NCBI GenBank assembly: GCA_900764415.1
Contig: CAAFOA010000144.1
Span: forward strand, 1-9,741
Direction: 5' to 3'
DNA length: 9,741 nucleotides
Source of the DNA: an uncultured Collinsella sp.
Lineage (GTDB): Bacteria > Actinomycetota > Coriobacteriia > Coriobacteriales > Coriobacteriaceae
Shown here: positions 1 to 6,097 of the stretch, in pieces
Layout of the letters: each line of letters begins with the position of its first letter
Position numbering within the stretch: position 1 is the stretch's first letter
Notes under the pieces: model-generated
Told to the model about the DNA's origin: nothing
The model's database searches: none
What the model saw: only the letters and a program-made list of their open reading frames with translations
Translations under genes and position numbers: made by a program

Positions 1-713
1 CTCGCACTTGCGACCCTGCTGGGATTCTCGGCAGCCTGTTCCACGGTCGCGAGAACGCCAGCCTGCCCAAGGAGACGAAGTCCGTGGCGGGTGTGCTCTC
101 GGGCCAGTGGAGCGAGCGGTCCTGGAACATGAAGTACCGCAAGCTGCGCTTCTTCTTTGGCAAGGGCATTGTCGAGGAGCTGCTGGCCCAGCTGCGTATC
201 GAGAAGGTTCGCTTCCGTCCCGTCGAGGGCGAGGGCTATGCCTTCCTGCAGCCGGGTCGTGCGGCCGAGGTTCTGTCCGGCGGCACCGTGCTGGGCTGGG
301 TCGGCGAGATCCACCCCGAGGCGCGCGAAGCCATGGGCATCGACGAGGTCGTCGTTGCCTTTGAGCTCGACTTGGACAAGCTAATCAAGGGCGCCCGCAA
401 CCAGGAGAACTACCGCGAGTTCTCGCAGTACCCTGCCGTTGAGCACGACCTTGCTATCGTGGTCGATAACTCCGTGACCTGCGAGGATCTTGAGCGCCGC
501 ATTACCAGCGCCGGCGGCAAGCTGCTCGAGGGCGTGCGCCTGTTCGACGTCTACCGCGATCCCATCCGCATCGGAGCGGGCAAGAAGTCCATGGCCTTTG
601 CGCTTACGTATCGCTCCGACGACCATACGCTCACCAGCGAAGAGGTTGAGAAGGCGCACCAGAAGATCGTCACCAAGGTGTGCAAGGGCGTAAACGGCGA
701 GGTCCGCGGCTAG
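1..713 (+). CDS. pheT: Phenylalanyl-tRNA synthetase beta subunit, 3' part (5' end outside window)
   Basis: The reading frame is open from base 3 to the TAG at 711-713, so about 236 C-terminal residues of a protein of about 800 are present. PheT pairs with PheS as an alpha2-beta2 enzyme that charges tRNA-Phe in the cytoplasm. The visible part begins in the catalytic-like B6/B7 core, with LPKE, then AGVLSGQW and KGIVEELLAQL, followed by LGWVGEIHPEA and a VVAFELDLDKL strand. The last 100 residues (411-710) are a clear FDX-ACB anticodon-binding domain: YREFSQYPAVEHDLAIVVD, then LFDVYRD, KKSMAFALTYR and the TLTSEEV helix. The family's usual DFFDLKG reads RFFFGKG here, a modest divergence. pheS is expected just upstream, outside the window. 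The identification of the C-terminal domain is secure. Confidence 0.95.
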   Translation, partial: RTCDPAGILGSLFHGRENASLPKETKSVAGVLSGQWSERSWNMKYRKLRFFFGKGIVEELLAQLRIEKVRFRPVEGEGYAFLQPGRAAEVLSGGTVLGWVGEIHPEAREAMGIDEVVVAFELDLDKLIKGARNQENYREFSQYPAVEHDLAIVVDNSVTCEDLERRITSAGGKLLEGVRLFDVYRDPIRIGAGKKSMAFALTYRSDDHTLTSEEVEKAHQKIVTKVCKGVNGEVRG

Positions 714-728
714 GGCTTGCGCCGGGAG

Positions 729-764
729 CGCAGGACCCCTCGGCAGTTGCTGTGGGGCCCTGCG
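729..764 (+). terminator. Hairpin just after pheT, weak terminator candidate
   Basis: CGCAGGACCCC (729-739) pairs with GGGGCCCTGCG (754-764): eleven positions with one A-C mismatch and a 14-nt loop. It begins 15 bp after the pheT stop. No T-run follows (the next bases are TGACCGCAG), so as an intrinsic terminator it is incomplete. It may instead protect the mRNA 3' end or act together with the hairpin at 824-858. Confidence 0.35.
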
Positions 765-823
765 TGACCGCAGTGTTTGGAAAAGGCATTGCTGAGCCTG
801 CATATATGACACGCGCATTACAT

Positions 824-858
824 AACGGCGTGCTGTTTTGTCGGCAGCGCGCCGTTTT
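824..858 (+). terminator. Probable intrinsic terminator of pheT, overlapping the next promoter
   Basis: AACGGCGTGCTG (824-835) pairs with CAGCGCGCCGTT (845-856) over 12 positions, 11 Watson-Crick and one T-G wobble. The loop is 9 nt (TTTTGTCGG) and the 3' arm runs into TTTT (855-858). The GC-rich stem with a short T-tract is the expected form of a Rho-independent terminator for pheT. The loop also carries the -35 hexamer of the promoter at 838-866, so the two signals are interleaved. Confidence 0.5.
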
Positions 859-866
859 GCTATGAT
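838..866 (+). promoter_or_regulatory. Sigma-70-type promoter of the nikMN-Q-O operon
   Basis: TTGTCG (838-843) and TATGAT (861-866) are separated by 17 bp, close to the housekeeping consensus. Transcription would start near 873, giving a leader of about 90 nt. The ATPase promoter at 7852-7881 has a similar -10 context (TACCATAGCC beside TATGATAGCC here), which supports both. Confidence 0.6.
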
Positions 867-876
867 AGCCCGCGGC

Positions 877-904
877 GTGTTACGAATCTGACAATACGTA
901 ACAC
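877..904. promoter_or_regulatory. Palindromic operator, probably for a nickel-responsive repressor (NikR-like)
   Basis: GTGTTACG (877-884) and CGTAACAC (897-904) form a perfect 8-bp inverted repeat with a 12-bp centre, which is GTGTTAC-N14-GTAACAC when written with 7-bp half-sites. It starts 11 bp after the -10 box and covers the expected transcription start, a position suited to repression. From memory, a GTGTTAC/GTAACAC dyad with a 13-14 bp centre is one reported form of the NikR site in comparative genomics of nickel transporters; this should be checked. The repeat could also form an RNA hairpin, but its AT content and long centre favour DNA recognition. No regulator gene is in the window. 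Confidence 0.55.
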
Positions 905-961
905 TGACAAGGCGATTTAAGCGGCGTTGCAATTCTGTGCGCCGACAACCGGGAGGCGTAC

Positions 962-2047
962 ATGCACATTCCAGATAATTATCTGTCCCCGCAGACCGAT
1001 GCCGTCATGGCGGTGGCAATGGTGCCCGTTTGGGTCCACTGCATCAAGAAGGTGCGCGCCACGCTCGATCGCGAGCACATGGCTTTCCTGGGCATCTGCG
1101 CCGCGTTCTCCTTCCTGCTCATGATGTTCAACGTGCCGCTGCCCGGCGGCACCACAGGCCACGCCGTCGGCGGCGCACTCATCGCGCTGCTGCTGGGCCC
1201 CGAGGCCGCTGCCATCGCTGTCTCGGTCGCGCTGGCGCTGCAGGCGCTGCTGTTTGGCGACGGCGGCATTCTGTCCTTTGGCGCCAACTGCTTTAACATG
1301 GCCTTCGTGCTGCCGTTTGCCGCTGCTGTCGTGTTCCGTGCGCTCAACAGCCGTTTGCACGACAAGAGCTGGGGCACCTCGGTTTCGGCTATCGTAAGCG
1401 GCTGGGTCGGCCTGTGCCTGGCGGCCCTGTGCGCGGCAATCGAGTTTGGTATTCAGCCGATGCTCTTCACCAACGCCTCGGGTGCTCCACTGTACTGCCC
1501 CTTCCCGCTGTCCGTGGCTATTCCGGCAATGTTGATCCCGCATATGCTGGTTGCCGGCGTGGTCGAGGGCGTGGCGACGGCCGCCATCTACGGCTTTATC
1601 AAGAAGACGGCGCCGAGCGTTATCGTCGGGCCCGAGGCCGTCGATGGCCAGCTTGCTGCCGAGGGCGCTGCTGCCAAGAAGACCTCGCTGGTCCCCACGC
1701 TCATCCTGGTCGCCGTGCTTGTCGTAGCCACGCCGCTGGGCCTGCTAGCCACGGGTGACGCCTGGGGCGAGTGGGACGCCGAGGGCGCCGCGACTGCCGT
1801 TCAGGAGGCTGGCGACAACAGCCTGCAGGCTTCGGTCGGCCTCGATACCCCGACCTTTGCAGACGCTCTGCCCACGGGCGATTATCTGCAGGCCTATTCC
1901 GAGGAGCAGGGCCTTGGCTTTGCCGGCCAGGCCGCGATGTATATTCTTTCGGGCGTGATTGGCGTGGCGGTGCTCACCATCGCATTCCGCCTGGTCTCGC
2001 TGACGGTCAAGGAAAGCGGTGCTCATGGCAATAGCCGAGCTGCCTAG
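962..2047 (+). CDS. nikMN: Nickel (or cobalt) ECF importer, fused substrate component NikM-NikN
   Basis: This 361-residue membrane protein is the substrate-binding part of an energy-coupling-factor metal importer. The CbiM/NikM domain spans residues 1-215. It starts MHIPDNYLSP, and His2 with His67 (in GGTTGHAVGG) fall exactly at the two histidine positions that hold Ni2+ in the NikM2 structure. Other family marks are GGILSFGANCFNM (101-113) and HMLVAGVVEG (194-203). After a linker, residues 241-350 form a PDGLE/NikN-like part: one membrane helix (243-263), ATPLGLLATGDAWGEW, an extracytoplasmic loop and a last helix (about 325-347). The ATG at 962 is fixed by GGGAGG at 951-956 and by the need for His2 at the mature N-terminus. 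The NikN-like tail and the upstream operator favour nickel, though CbiM-type cobalt transport cannot be excluded. Confidence 0.9.
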   Translation: MHIPDNYLSPQTDAVMAVAMVPVWVHCIKKVRATLDREHMAFLGICAAFSFLLMMFNVPLPGGTTGHAVGGALIALLLGPEAAAIAVSVALALQALLFGDGGILSFGANCFNMAFVLPFAAAVVFRALNSRLHDKSWGTSVSAIVSGWVGLCLAALCAAIEFGIQPMLFTNASGAPLYCPFPLSVAIPAMLIPHMLVAGVVEGVATAAIYGFIKKTAPSVIVGPEAVDGQLAAEGAAAKKTSLVPTLILVAVLVVATPLGLLATGDAWGEWDAEGAATAVQEAGDNSLQASVGLDTPTFADALPTGDYLQAYSEEQGLGFAGQAAMYILSGVIGVAVLTIAFRLVSLTVKESGAHGNSRAA

Positions 2048-2861
2048 CTGGCTTGCGGTCGAGCAGCGATACGAGCCCGCGGGGGCTCGGCATCGTGTGA
2101 TGCAAAAGAATGTCCTGCACCTGGCGAGCCTGCTTGAGCGGGTTCGCCTGGGTGGAGGCGCGCACGAGGGCGGGTCGATGGTCGACCGCGCCCTTTCTTG
2201 CGTTTCGGCTCCGGTGCGCCTGGTGGGGATGTTCGTTTGCGTCCTGTGCGTGTGTCTGACGCAGAGTCCGCTGTATCTCATGTTGATGGCGGCTATCGCG
2301 CTGGTGCTCGTTGCCGTGCGCCCCGTACGCGGGCTGCGGGCAACCTTTGTGCCGGCGCTTGGCGCTGCAGGGCTCGCGGTGGTTCTGGCGCTGCCCGCCT
2401 TGCTGCTGGACGCTTCTGCCGCGGGCGCCATGCTCAAGATTGCGCTTAAGACCTTCATCAACGTGACGCTGGTGCTGGGCGTTTCGTGGACTCTCACGTG
2501 GAGCCGCATGTCGGCGGCGCTCAAGATGCTGCATCTACCCGACGAAGTTATCTTTACGTTTGATATGGCGCTCAAGCACATCGAGGTGCTGGGTCGCACG
2601 GCGCACAATTTGTGCGAATCGGTCATGCTGCGCAGCGTGGGTCGTGCGTCTGCGGGTTTTTCGCGCACCGACTCGCTGGCGGGTATCATGGGCATGACCT
2701 TTATCAAGGCGATGGAATGCAGCCGCGCGATGGACGAGGCTATGCTGTGCCGCGGCTTTGCCGGTACGTATCCGGCGCCCGCGCGCGCCGGGTTTAGCTG
2801 GCGCGATGCGGTCTATGCGGCCGGCGTGGCGCTGCTGGCAGTGTTGTGCGCCGTGCTGTAG
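2025..2861 (+). CDS. nikQ: ECF metal importer transmembrane (T) component, NikQ/CbiQ family
   Basis: This is the 278-residue membrane scaffold that couples the NikO ATPase to the NikMN substrate component. An N-terminal cytoplasmic stretch (LPSWLAVEQRY, residues 6-17) resembles other CbiQ proteins. Hydrophobic segments follow at about 63-80, 84-98, 108-129 and 143-157, with a last one at 261-278. The coupling region contains AMDEAMLCRGF (235-245), the family's Arg-Gly-Phe motif that docks into the ATPase; the usual Ala before Arg is Cys here. The ATG at 2025 is preferred because GGAAAG (2011-2016) lies 8 bp upstream; an in-frame GTG at 2019 would be too close to it. The start lies inside nikMN, a 23-bp overlap that implies translational coupling. 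No sign of damage. Confidence 0.88.
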   Translation: MAIAELPSWLAVEQRYEPAGARHRVMQKNVLHLASLLERVRLGGGAHEGGSMVDRALSCVSAPVRLVGMFVCVLCVCLTQSPLYLMLMAAIALVLVAVRPVRGLRATFVPALGAAGLAVVLALPALLLDASAAGAMLKIALKTFINVTLVLGVSWTLTWSRMSAALKMLHLPDEVIFTFDMALKHIEVLGRTAHNLCESVMLRSVGRASAGFSRTDSLAGIMGMTFIKAMECSRAMDEAMLCRGFAGTYPAPARAGFSWRDAVYAAGVALLAVLCAVL

Positions 2862-2905
2862 TGCGGGCGGCCGAGCCGTCGATGTGAGTAGGGAAGGGCG
2901 ACGTT

Positions 2906-3676
2906 TTGACGATCGATATGAATAGTGCGGCGGGCACGAACGGTGCGGGCGGCTCCGAGGTCGCGCCGCTCATCGAGCTACGCGACGTGGTGTTCTCCTA
3001 TGCGGGGCATACGGTTGTCGATGGTGTGTCGCTGCAGGTCGATCGTGGTGAACTCGTTGCCCTGCTCGGTCCCAACGGCTGCGGTAAGACGACGATTATG
3101 CGCCTTATCAACGGCCTTGAACTCGCGGACGCAGGGGCATACCTGTTTGACGGGCACGTGATCGATGCGGCGTTTCTAAAGGATTCCGCGGCCGCTCAGC
3201 GTTTTCATCAGCGCGTGGGCTTTGTGTTCCAGAATGCCGATGTGCAGCTCTTTTGCGCCACGGTCGGCGAGGAGGTCGCGTTTGGCCCCGCCCAGATGGG
3301 GCTGCCGGCAGACGAGCTCGAGCGCCGCGTGCGCGATGCCATGGGGCTGTTCCAGGTTACCGACCTTGCCGACGCCTCTCCCTATCAGCTCTCGGGCGGG
3401 CAAAAGAAGCGCGTTGCGCTGGCTGCGGTGGTGTCGATGAACCCAGATATCTTGGTCCTCGACGAACCTACCAATGGGCTCGACGAGGATTCATGCGACA
3501 TCGTGGTCAACTTCTTGCTGGCCTACGTCGCGGCGGGTAAGACGGTCTTGATGAGCACACATCACCAGGATTTGGTGCGACGCCTGGGTGCCCGTGCCAT
3601 CTATATCGATCGATATCACCATGTGGTCGAGGCGCCCGTGGCATCGTATGGAACCGAAAGCGGCACTGCGGAATAG
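2906..3676 (+). CDS. nikO: ECF metal importer ATP-binding protein, NikO/CbiO family
   Basis: This 256-residue cytoplasmic ABC ATPase would work as a dimer, with ATP hydrolysis driving nickel or cobalt entry through NikMN-NikQ. All motifs are intact: Walker A GPNGCGKT (55-62), Q-loop Gln109 in VGFVFQNADVQLF, signature LSGGQ (162-166), Walker B DILVLDE (181-187), D-loop NGLDE and the switch histidines 219/220 in MSTHHQD. The QNADVQLF form of the Q-loop is typical of the CbiO/EcfA branch. The start is taken as TTG at 2906, because GGGAAGGG (2891-2898) lies 7 bp upstream; the first ATG (2918) would be 19 bp away. The N-terminal 20 residues (rich in Gly, Ala, Asn) precede the ABC fold and may be disordered. 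It follows nikQ by 44 bp. No terminator is visible after it, so the next gene may be partly co-transcribed. Confidence 0.92.
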   Translation: MTIDMNSAAGTNGAGGSEVAPLIELRDVVFSYAGHTVVDGVSLQVDRGELVALLGPNGCGKTTIMRLINGLELADAGAYLFDGHVIDAAFLKDSAAAQRFHQRVGFVFQNADVQLFCATVGEEVAFGPAQMGLPADELERRVRDAMGLFQVTDLADASPYQLSGGQKKRVALAAVVSMNPDILVLDEPTNGLDEDSCDIVVNFLLAYVAAGKTVLMSTHHQDLVRRLGARAIYIDRYHHVVEAPVASYGTESGTAE

Positions 3677-3721
3677 TTGCTGCGTAGTAGGGCTGCGGCC
3701 GTGCGCGTGGCTTGCCGTGAA

Positions 3722-3730
3722 TGATATAGT
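3722..3730 (+). promoter_or_regulatory. Possible extended -10 promoter for the 3755 gene
   Basis: TGATATAGT fits an extended -10 element (TGn followed by TATAGT). No convincing -35 box lies 16-18 bp upstream; the nearby TTGCCG (3712-3717) is only 7 bp away. The start point would be near 3737, giving a leader of under 20 nt. The call is weak, and read-through from nikO over the 78-bp gap is the alternative. Confidence 0.35.
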
Positions 3731-3754
3731 TATCCGGGTTTTACGGGGGTGGCT

Positions 3755-4603
3755 ATGCCAAGTTGGAATATTCATATCGCTCAGACGGAACGACTGCTGG
3801 CGCGTGCTGGGACGCTTGCCAAGAGCGTGCGCGACCGCAATGCCTTTTTGTTTGGCTGCGTGGTTCCGGATATCTTCGTGGGCTATATGGTTCCCGGCAT
3901 TGCCGATCCCATCCCGTACCGCATTACGCACTTTGCCAAGCCTGAGCCCATCCCTAAGCCGCGCGAGCATGAGTTTTGGGACACCTATGTGGCGCCGTTG
4001 CTTAAAGGCGCACCCGCGGGCGAACCCGCTGAGGCTACCTCGATTGTCGAGGAACGCGAGCGGCTGAACCGCGTGCACTATCCCCAGCGCTACAAGGATG
4101 CCGAGCCGGTTGTCGGTCCCGGCGCCTGTGAGTTCTCGCTTGCGTCCGAAGATGTGGCGCAGTCGTTGCTCGATTTGACACTGGGCGTCTGGTCGCATCT
4201 GGTGGCCGATACCGTATGGAACACGCGCGTGAATCAGTACCTGGAGGCGCACGGCGGCAAGCCGTGTGAGGAGTTCCGCATTAAAAAGCAAGGCGACTTT
4301 GACTGGTTTGGCAAGACGCTGGGCATTGTCTCCATCCCGCGCGCGACCGATCGCCTGTATACCGCTGCGACGCGTTTTGGGCAGTATCCCATCCATAAGG
4401 AGTATGTGCTCAAGACCATCGGCGTCATGCACGAGATCGTGCGCGAAAACCCCGGCGAGCCCGATCATCCGCCGTACCGCCTGCTGACCGAGGAATTCTT
4501 TGACGCAACGTTTACCGAGGTCGTCGAGCTGACCGAGGCGGGCTTTGCGGCTCGCGTTGCCGCTTCTGACGTCCCCGCAGTCCCCCTGATCGCTAGCTGC
4601 TAA
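3755..4603 (+). CDS. Zinc-dependent phospholipase C-like protein, substrate unknown
   Basis: A 282-residue protein that I assign tentatively to the zinc-dependent phospholipase C / S1-P1 nuclease-like helical fold. Possible metal ligands occur in the family's order: Trp4 and His7 in MPSWNIHIA, Asp39 in GCVVPDI, His59 in ITHF, then His148 and Asp152 in GVWSHLVADTVWN. There is no signal peptide; the hydrophobic stretch at 31-49 is short and contains the PDI motif, so the protein is probably cytoplasmic, unlike secreted phospholipase C toxins. The ATG at 3755 is chosen because MPSWNIH begins the conserved part and a G-rich stretch (3745-3752) lies just upstream; an in-frame GTG at 3749 would sit inside that stretch. 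It follows the nickel operon but shares no obvious function with it. Its TAA overlaps the converging gene's stop. Substrate and role are not evident; the family call is moderate. Confidence 0.6.
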   Translation: MPSWNIHIAQTERLLARAGTLAKSVRDRNAFLFGCVVPDIFVGYMVPGIADPIPYRITHFAKPEPIPKPREHEFWDTYVAPLLKGAPAGEPAEATSIVEERERLNRVHYPQRYKDAEPVVGPGACEFSLASEDVAQSLLDLTLGVWSHLVADTVWNTRVNQYLEAHGGKPCEEFRIKKQGDFDWFGKTLGIVSIPRATDRLYTAATRFGQYPIHKEYVLKTIGVMHEIVRENPGEPDHPPYRLLTEEFFDATFTEVVELTEAGFAARVAASDVPAVPLIASC

Positions 4604-5673
4604 CGGGCCGGCTTAACGGAGAACAGTTCATCCCAATTGACCAACAGCTCCCGTCGCAGGGCATCTTCGGTGGTGCGTTCCTGATCGGTCTTTGGGATGT
4701 AGGGGAGCCCCGCCTTTTTATGAATGAGCTCGGCGATGCTATCAAAACTCTTCTTGTCCTTGATTTGCTCATAGGTTATCTGGATAACGTCATAGCCCAT
4801 GCTTGTGAGGGCGGTGGTGCGCTCGGCATCGGAGAGGCTTGCGGCTTCGCTGTCATGAGCGGAGCGGCCTTGGCATTCCAGAATGACGCCCATGCTGTCG
4901 GTGACACTTTCGATGAGGATATCGGCGTAGCAGCAGGTTTTGTCATACAGTGAGCGCGCGACGTCGCTGAGTGGGATGCGCACGTTGTCTGCGATGTCGA
5001 TGCCCATGCCGCCCTCGTCGCGGGGGAGCGAGACAAGCATGGAGGTCTGTACTTCGAAGGGCGAGCCGGTCTGCCCTGTCATGTGCTCGGCCGCCCAGCG
5101 CAGTTGTTTAACGCCGCGCAGGCCTGCGGCTTGCTTGGCGAACGTGGCGATATCCGTTGCGGTAAGAAGCGGCGTGCGCTTCCACAGGTTAGTGCCATTG
5201 CCCTTGGTGTCGACAACGCGTTTCCAACCACAGTCGGGCGGAATGAGCATAAGCGAAATAGCTTCATCGAGTTGTTGTTGCGTTCGCTCGCAGGGCTTAA
5301 ACACTGCAAAGGAGCCGCACATCTCGTAGCAAGCCATGAGTAACTGGTTGCGTGAAACCTGCGTAGCAAGGTTGAGCAGCGTGAACTCCGGTGACGTGAC
5401 ATCAAACCCATGTTCAGTCTGCCTAAACGACCCCGGAGGTGGTTCTTGGGTCAGGAGGTGCGATTTAAACAGGCTTCGCGACCCGGATTGTGCCCGAGTG
5501 AATACAAGCCTGTGAAGTGGTGCGTGAAACAGGTCTTTTACAACTGCATGACTTCCGAGGCCACAACATCTGCGATCCATATTGCCAAGGCTAATGGCGG
5601 GGTAAAGGCCTAATACCTGCGGCGGGATGCGGTAGTAGTTAAAGGCGGATTGCCCACAAAGCGTCAGGTCCAT
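4600..5673 (-). CDS. AbiEi-like protein with C-terminal DUF559/PD-(D/E)xK nuclease-like domain
   Basis: A 357-residue protein of unknown function. The N-terminal half, with LCGQSAFNYYR (5-15) and FDVTSPEFTLLNLA (90-103), resembles the C-terminal part of AbiEi-type antitoxins, but lacks an obvious winged helix before it. Then comes TGSPFEVQTSMLVSLP (202-217), a segment that in DUF559 proteins precedes the nuclease fold. The C-terminal fold shows Asp251 in ADILIE, Glu266-Cys-Gln268 in VILECQGRSAHD, a DAERTTALTSMGY helix (282-294) and DVIQITYEQI. This matches the D...ExK/ExQ layout of Vsr/DUF559-like nucleases. The usual EVDG is ECQG, so catalysis is uncertain. The start is sound: AGGAGGG lies 5 bp before the ATG on this strand. 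It stands alone, with no toxin partner or methylase beside it. A role in defence, DNA repair or regulation is only inferred. Confidence 0.6.
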   Translation of the reverse strand: MDLTLCGQSAFNYYRIPPQVLGLYPAISLGNMDRRCCGLGSHAVVKDLFHAPLHRLVFTRAQSGSRSLFKSHLLTQEPPPGSFRQTEHGFDVTSPEFTLLNLATQVSRNQLLMACYEMCGSFAVFKPCERTQQQLDEAISLMLIPPDCGWKRVVDTKGNGTNLWKRTPLLTATDIATFAKQAAGLRGVKQLRWAAEHMTGQTGSPFEVQTSMLVSLPRDEGGMGIDIADNVRIPLSDVARSLYDKTCCYADILIESVTDSMGVILECQGRSAHDSEAASLSDAERTTALTSMGYDVIQITYEQIKDKKSFDSIAELIHKKAGLPYIPKTDQERTTEDALRRELLVNWDELFSVKPAR

Positions 5674-5727
5674 AATGCCCTCCTGGCCGAAATCATCTCT
5701 TTGAAGCGAGTGATGCCAGCGTCAATC

Positions 5728-5851
5728 CGGAAGTATGCGGCAAAATCTGAACCCTATGAGCAGACCTGGCTTTTGAGGCTAGTTTATCAGGCATTTTGTT
5801 GCGAAAAAACAGGGTGTGCTCGGAGGTTCCGGAATTTGCCGCATACTTCCG
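5728..5851. repeat. MITE-like intergenic element with 17-bp terminal inverted repeats
   Basis: CGGAAGTATGCGGCAAA (5728-5744) is repeated perfectly in inverse orientation as TTTGCCGCATACTTCCG (5835-5851). The 124-bp unit has an AT-richer centre with no coding capacity. Inside, ACCCT (5751-5755) can pair with AGGGT (5812-5816), and TTCCGGAA (5827-5834) is a palindrome beside the right end. No transposase and no clear target-site duplication are seen. The form suits a non-autonomous mobile element, or a transcribed structured repeat, and I expect other copies in the genome. As a 17-bp stem it could also block transcription between the two flanking minus-strand genes. Confidence 0.55.
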
Positions 5852-6029
5852 AAAACGCGGTCGATTTAGACCTTGCTAAAACGATTTAGCAGCGTCGGTC
5901 AAGGTGCGGGCTTGCCACCGGGCGAACACTTTTAGCGCTTGGTACTTTATTTTTTGGGCCTCGAAGGGTGGATTTCGCGCTTTTGGTAAAGAAATGAGTG
6001 CGTGTTTTGCCGTGCGCCGGCATTGACGC
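5852..6029. other. Non-coding gap between the repeat and the pyk terminator
   Basis: No gene is visible. The stretch holds a 7-bp hairpin with a 4-nt loop, TGCTAAA (5874-5880) pairing with TTTAGCA (5885-5891). An overlapping alternative pairs ACCTTG (5870-5875) with CAAGGT (5900-5905). A T-rich run lies at 5944-5955, but no good stem stands directly before it on either strand. The two GCGCTT-containing segments near 5936 and 5980 look alike but are too short to call a repeat. Confidence 0.4.
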
Positions 6030-6069
6030 AAAGAAAAGGGTCCGGAAGGCGAAGCCGTCCGGACCCTTT
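6030..6069 (-). terminator. Intrinsic terminator of pyk
   Basis: On the + strand, AAAGGGTCCGGA (6035-6046) and TCCGGACCCTTT (6058-6069) form a perfect 12-bp stem. GGC/GCC extends it past one mismatch. Read on the minus strand, the hairpin follows the pyk stop by 28 bp and runs into TTTTCTTT (6037 down to 6030). This is a strong Rho-independent terminator in the right place and orientation. Confidence 0.88.
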
Positions 6070-6097
6070 GCAATGCAAATCTGCTTGCAAGTGCGAT

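Noticed and set aside
777..808. A second promoter TTGGAA...CATATA upstream of nikMN
   Set aside because: The -10 match is poor at an acceptable spacing (TATATG would need 20 bp), and any transcript would meet the terminator-like hairpin at 824-858.
714..961. Cobalamin riboswitch before the metal importer
   Set aside because: The conserved B12-box and the other fixed segments of that riboswitch are not visible, and the stretch is filled by two hairpins, a promoter and a dyad.
1745..2707. A 320-codon minus-strand frame opposite nikMN and nikQ
   Set aside because: It overlaps two well-supported genes, its composition is rich in Arg, Ser, Thr and Ala without domains, and no ribosome binding site was found.
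3712..3730. TTGCCG with TATAGT as a full promoter for the 3755 gene
   Set aside because: The spacing is only 7 bp; only the extended -10 element was kept, with low confidence.
3491..4468. A 325-codon minus-strand frame across nikO and the phospholipase-like gene
   Set aside because: It spans two + strand genes and the gap between them and has no recognisable motif.
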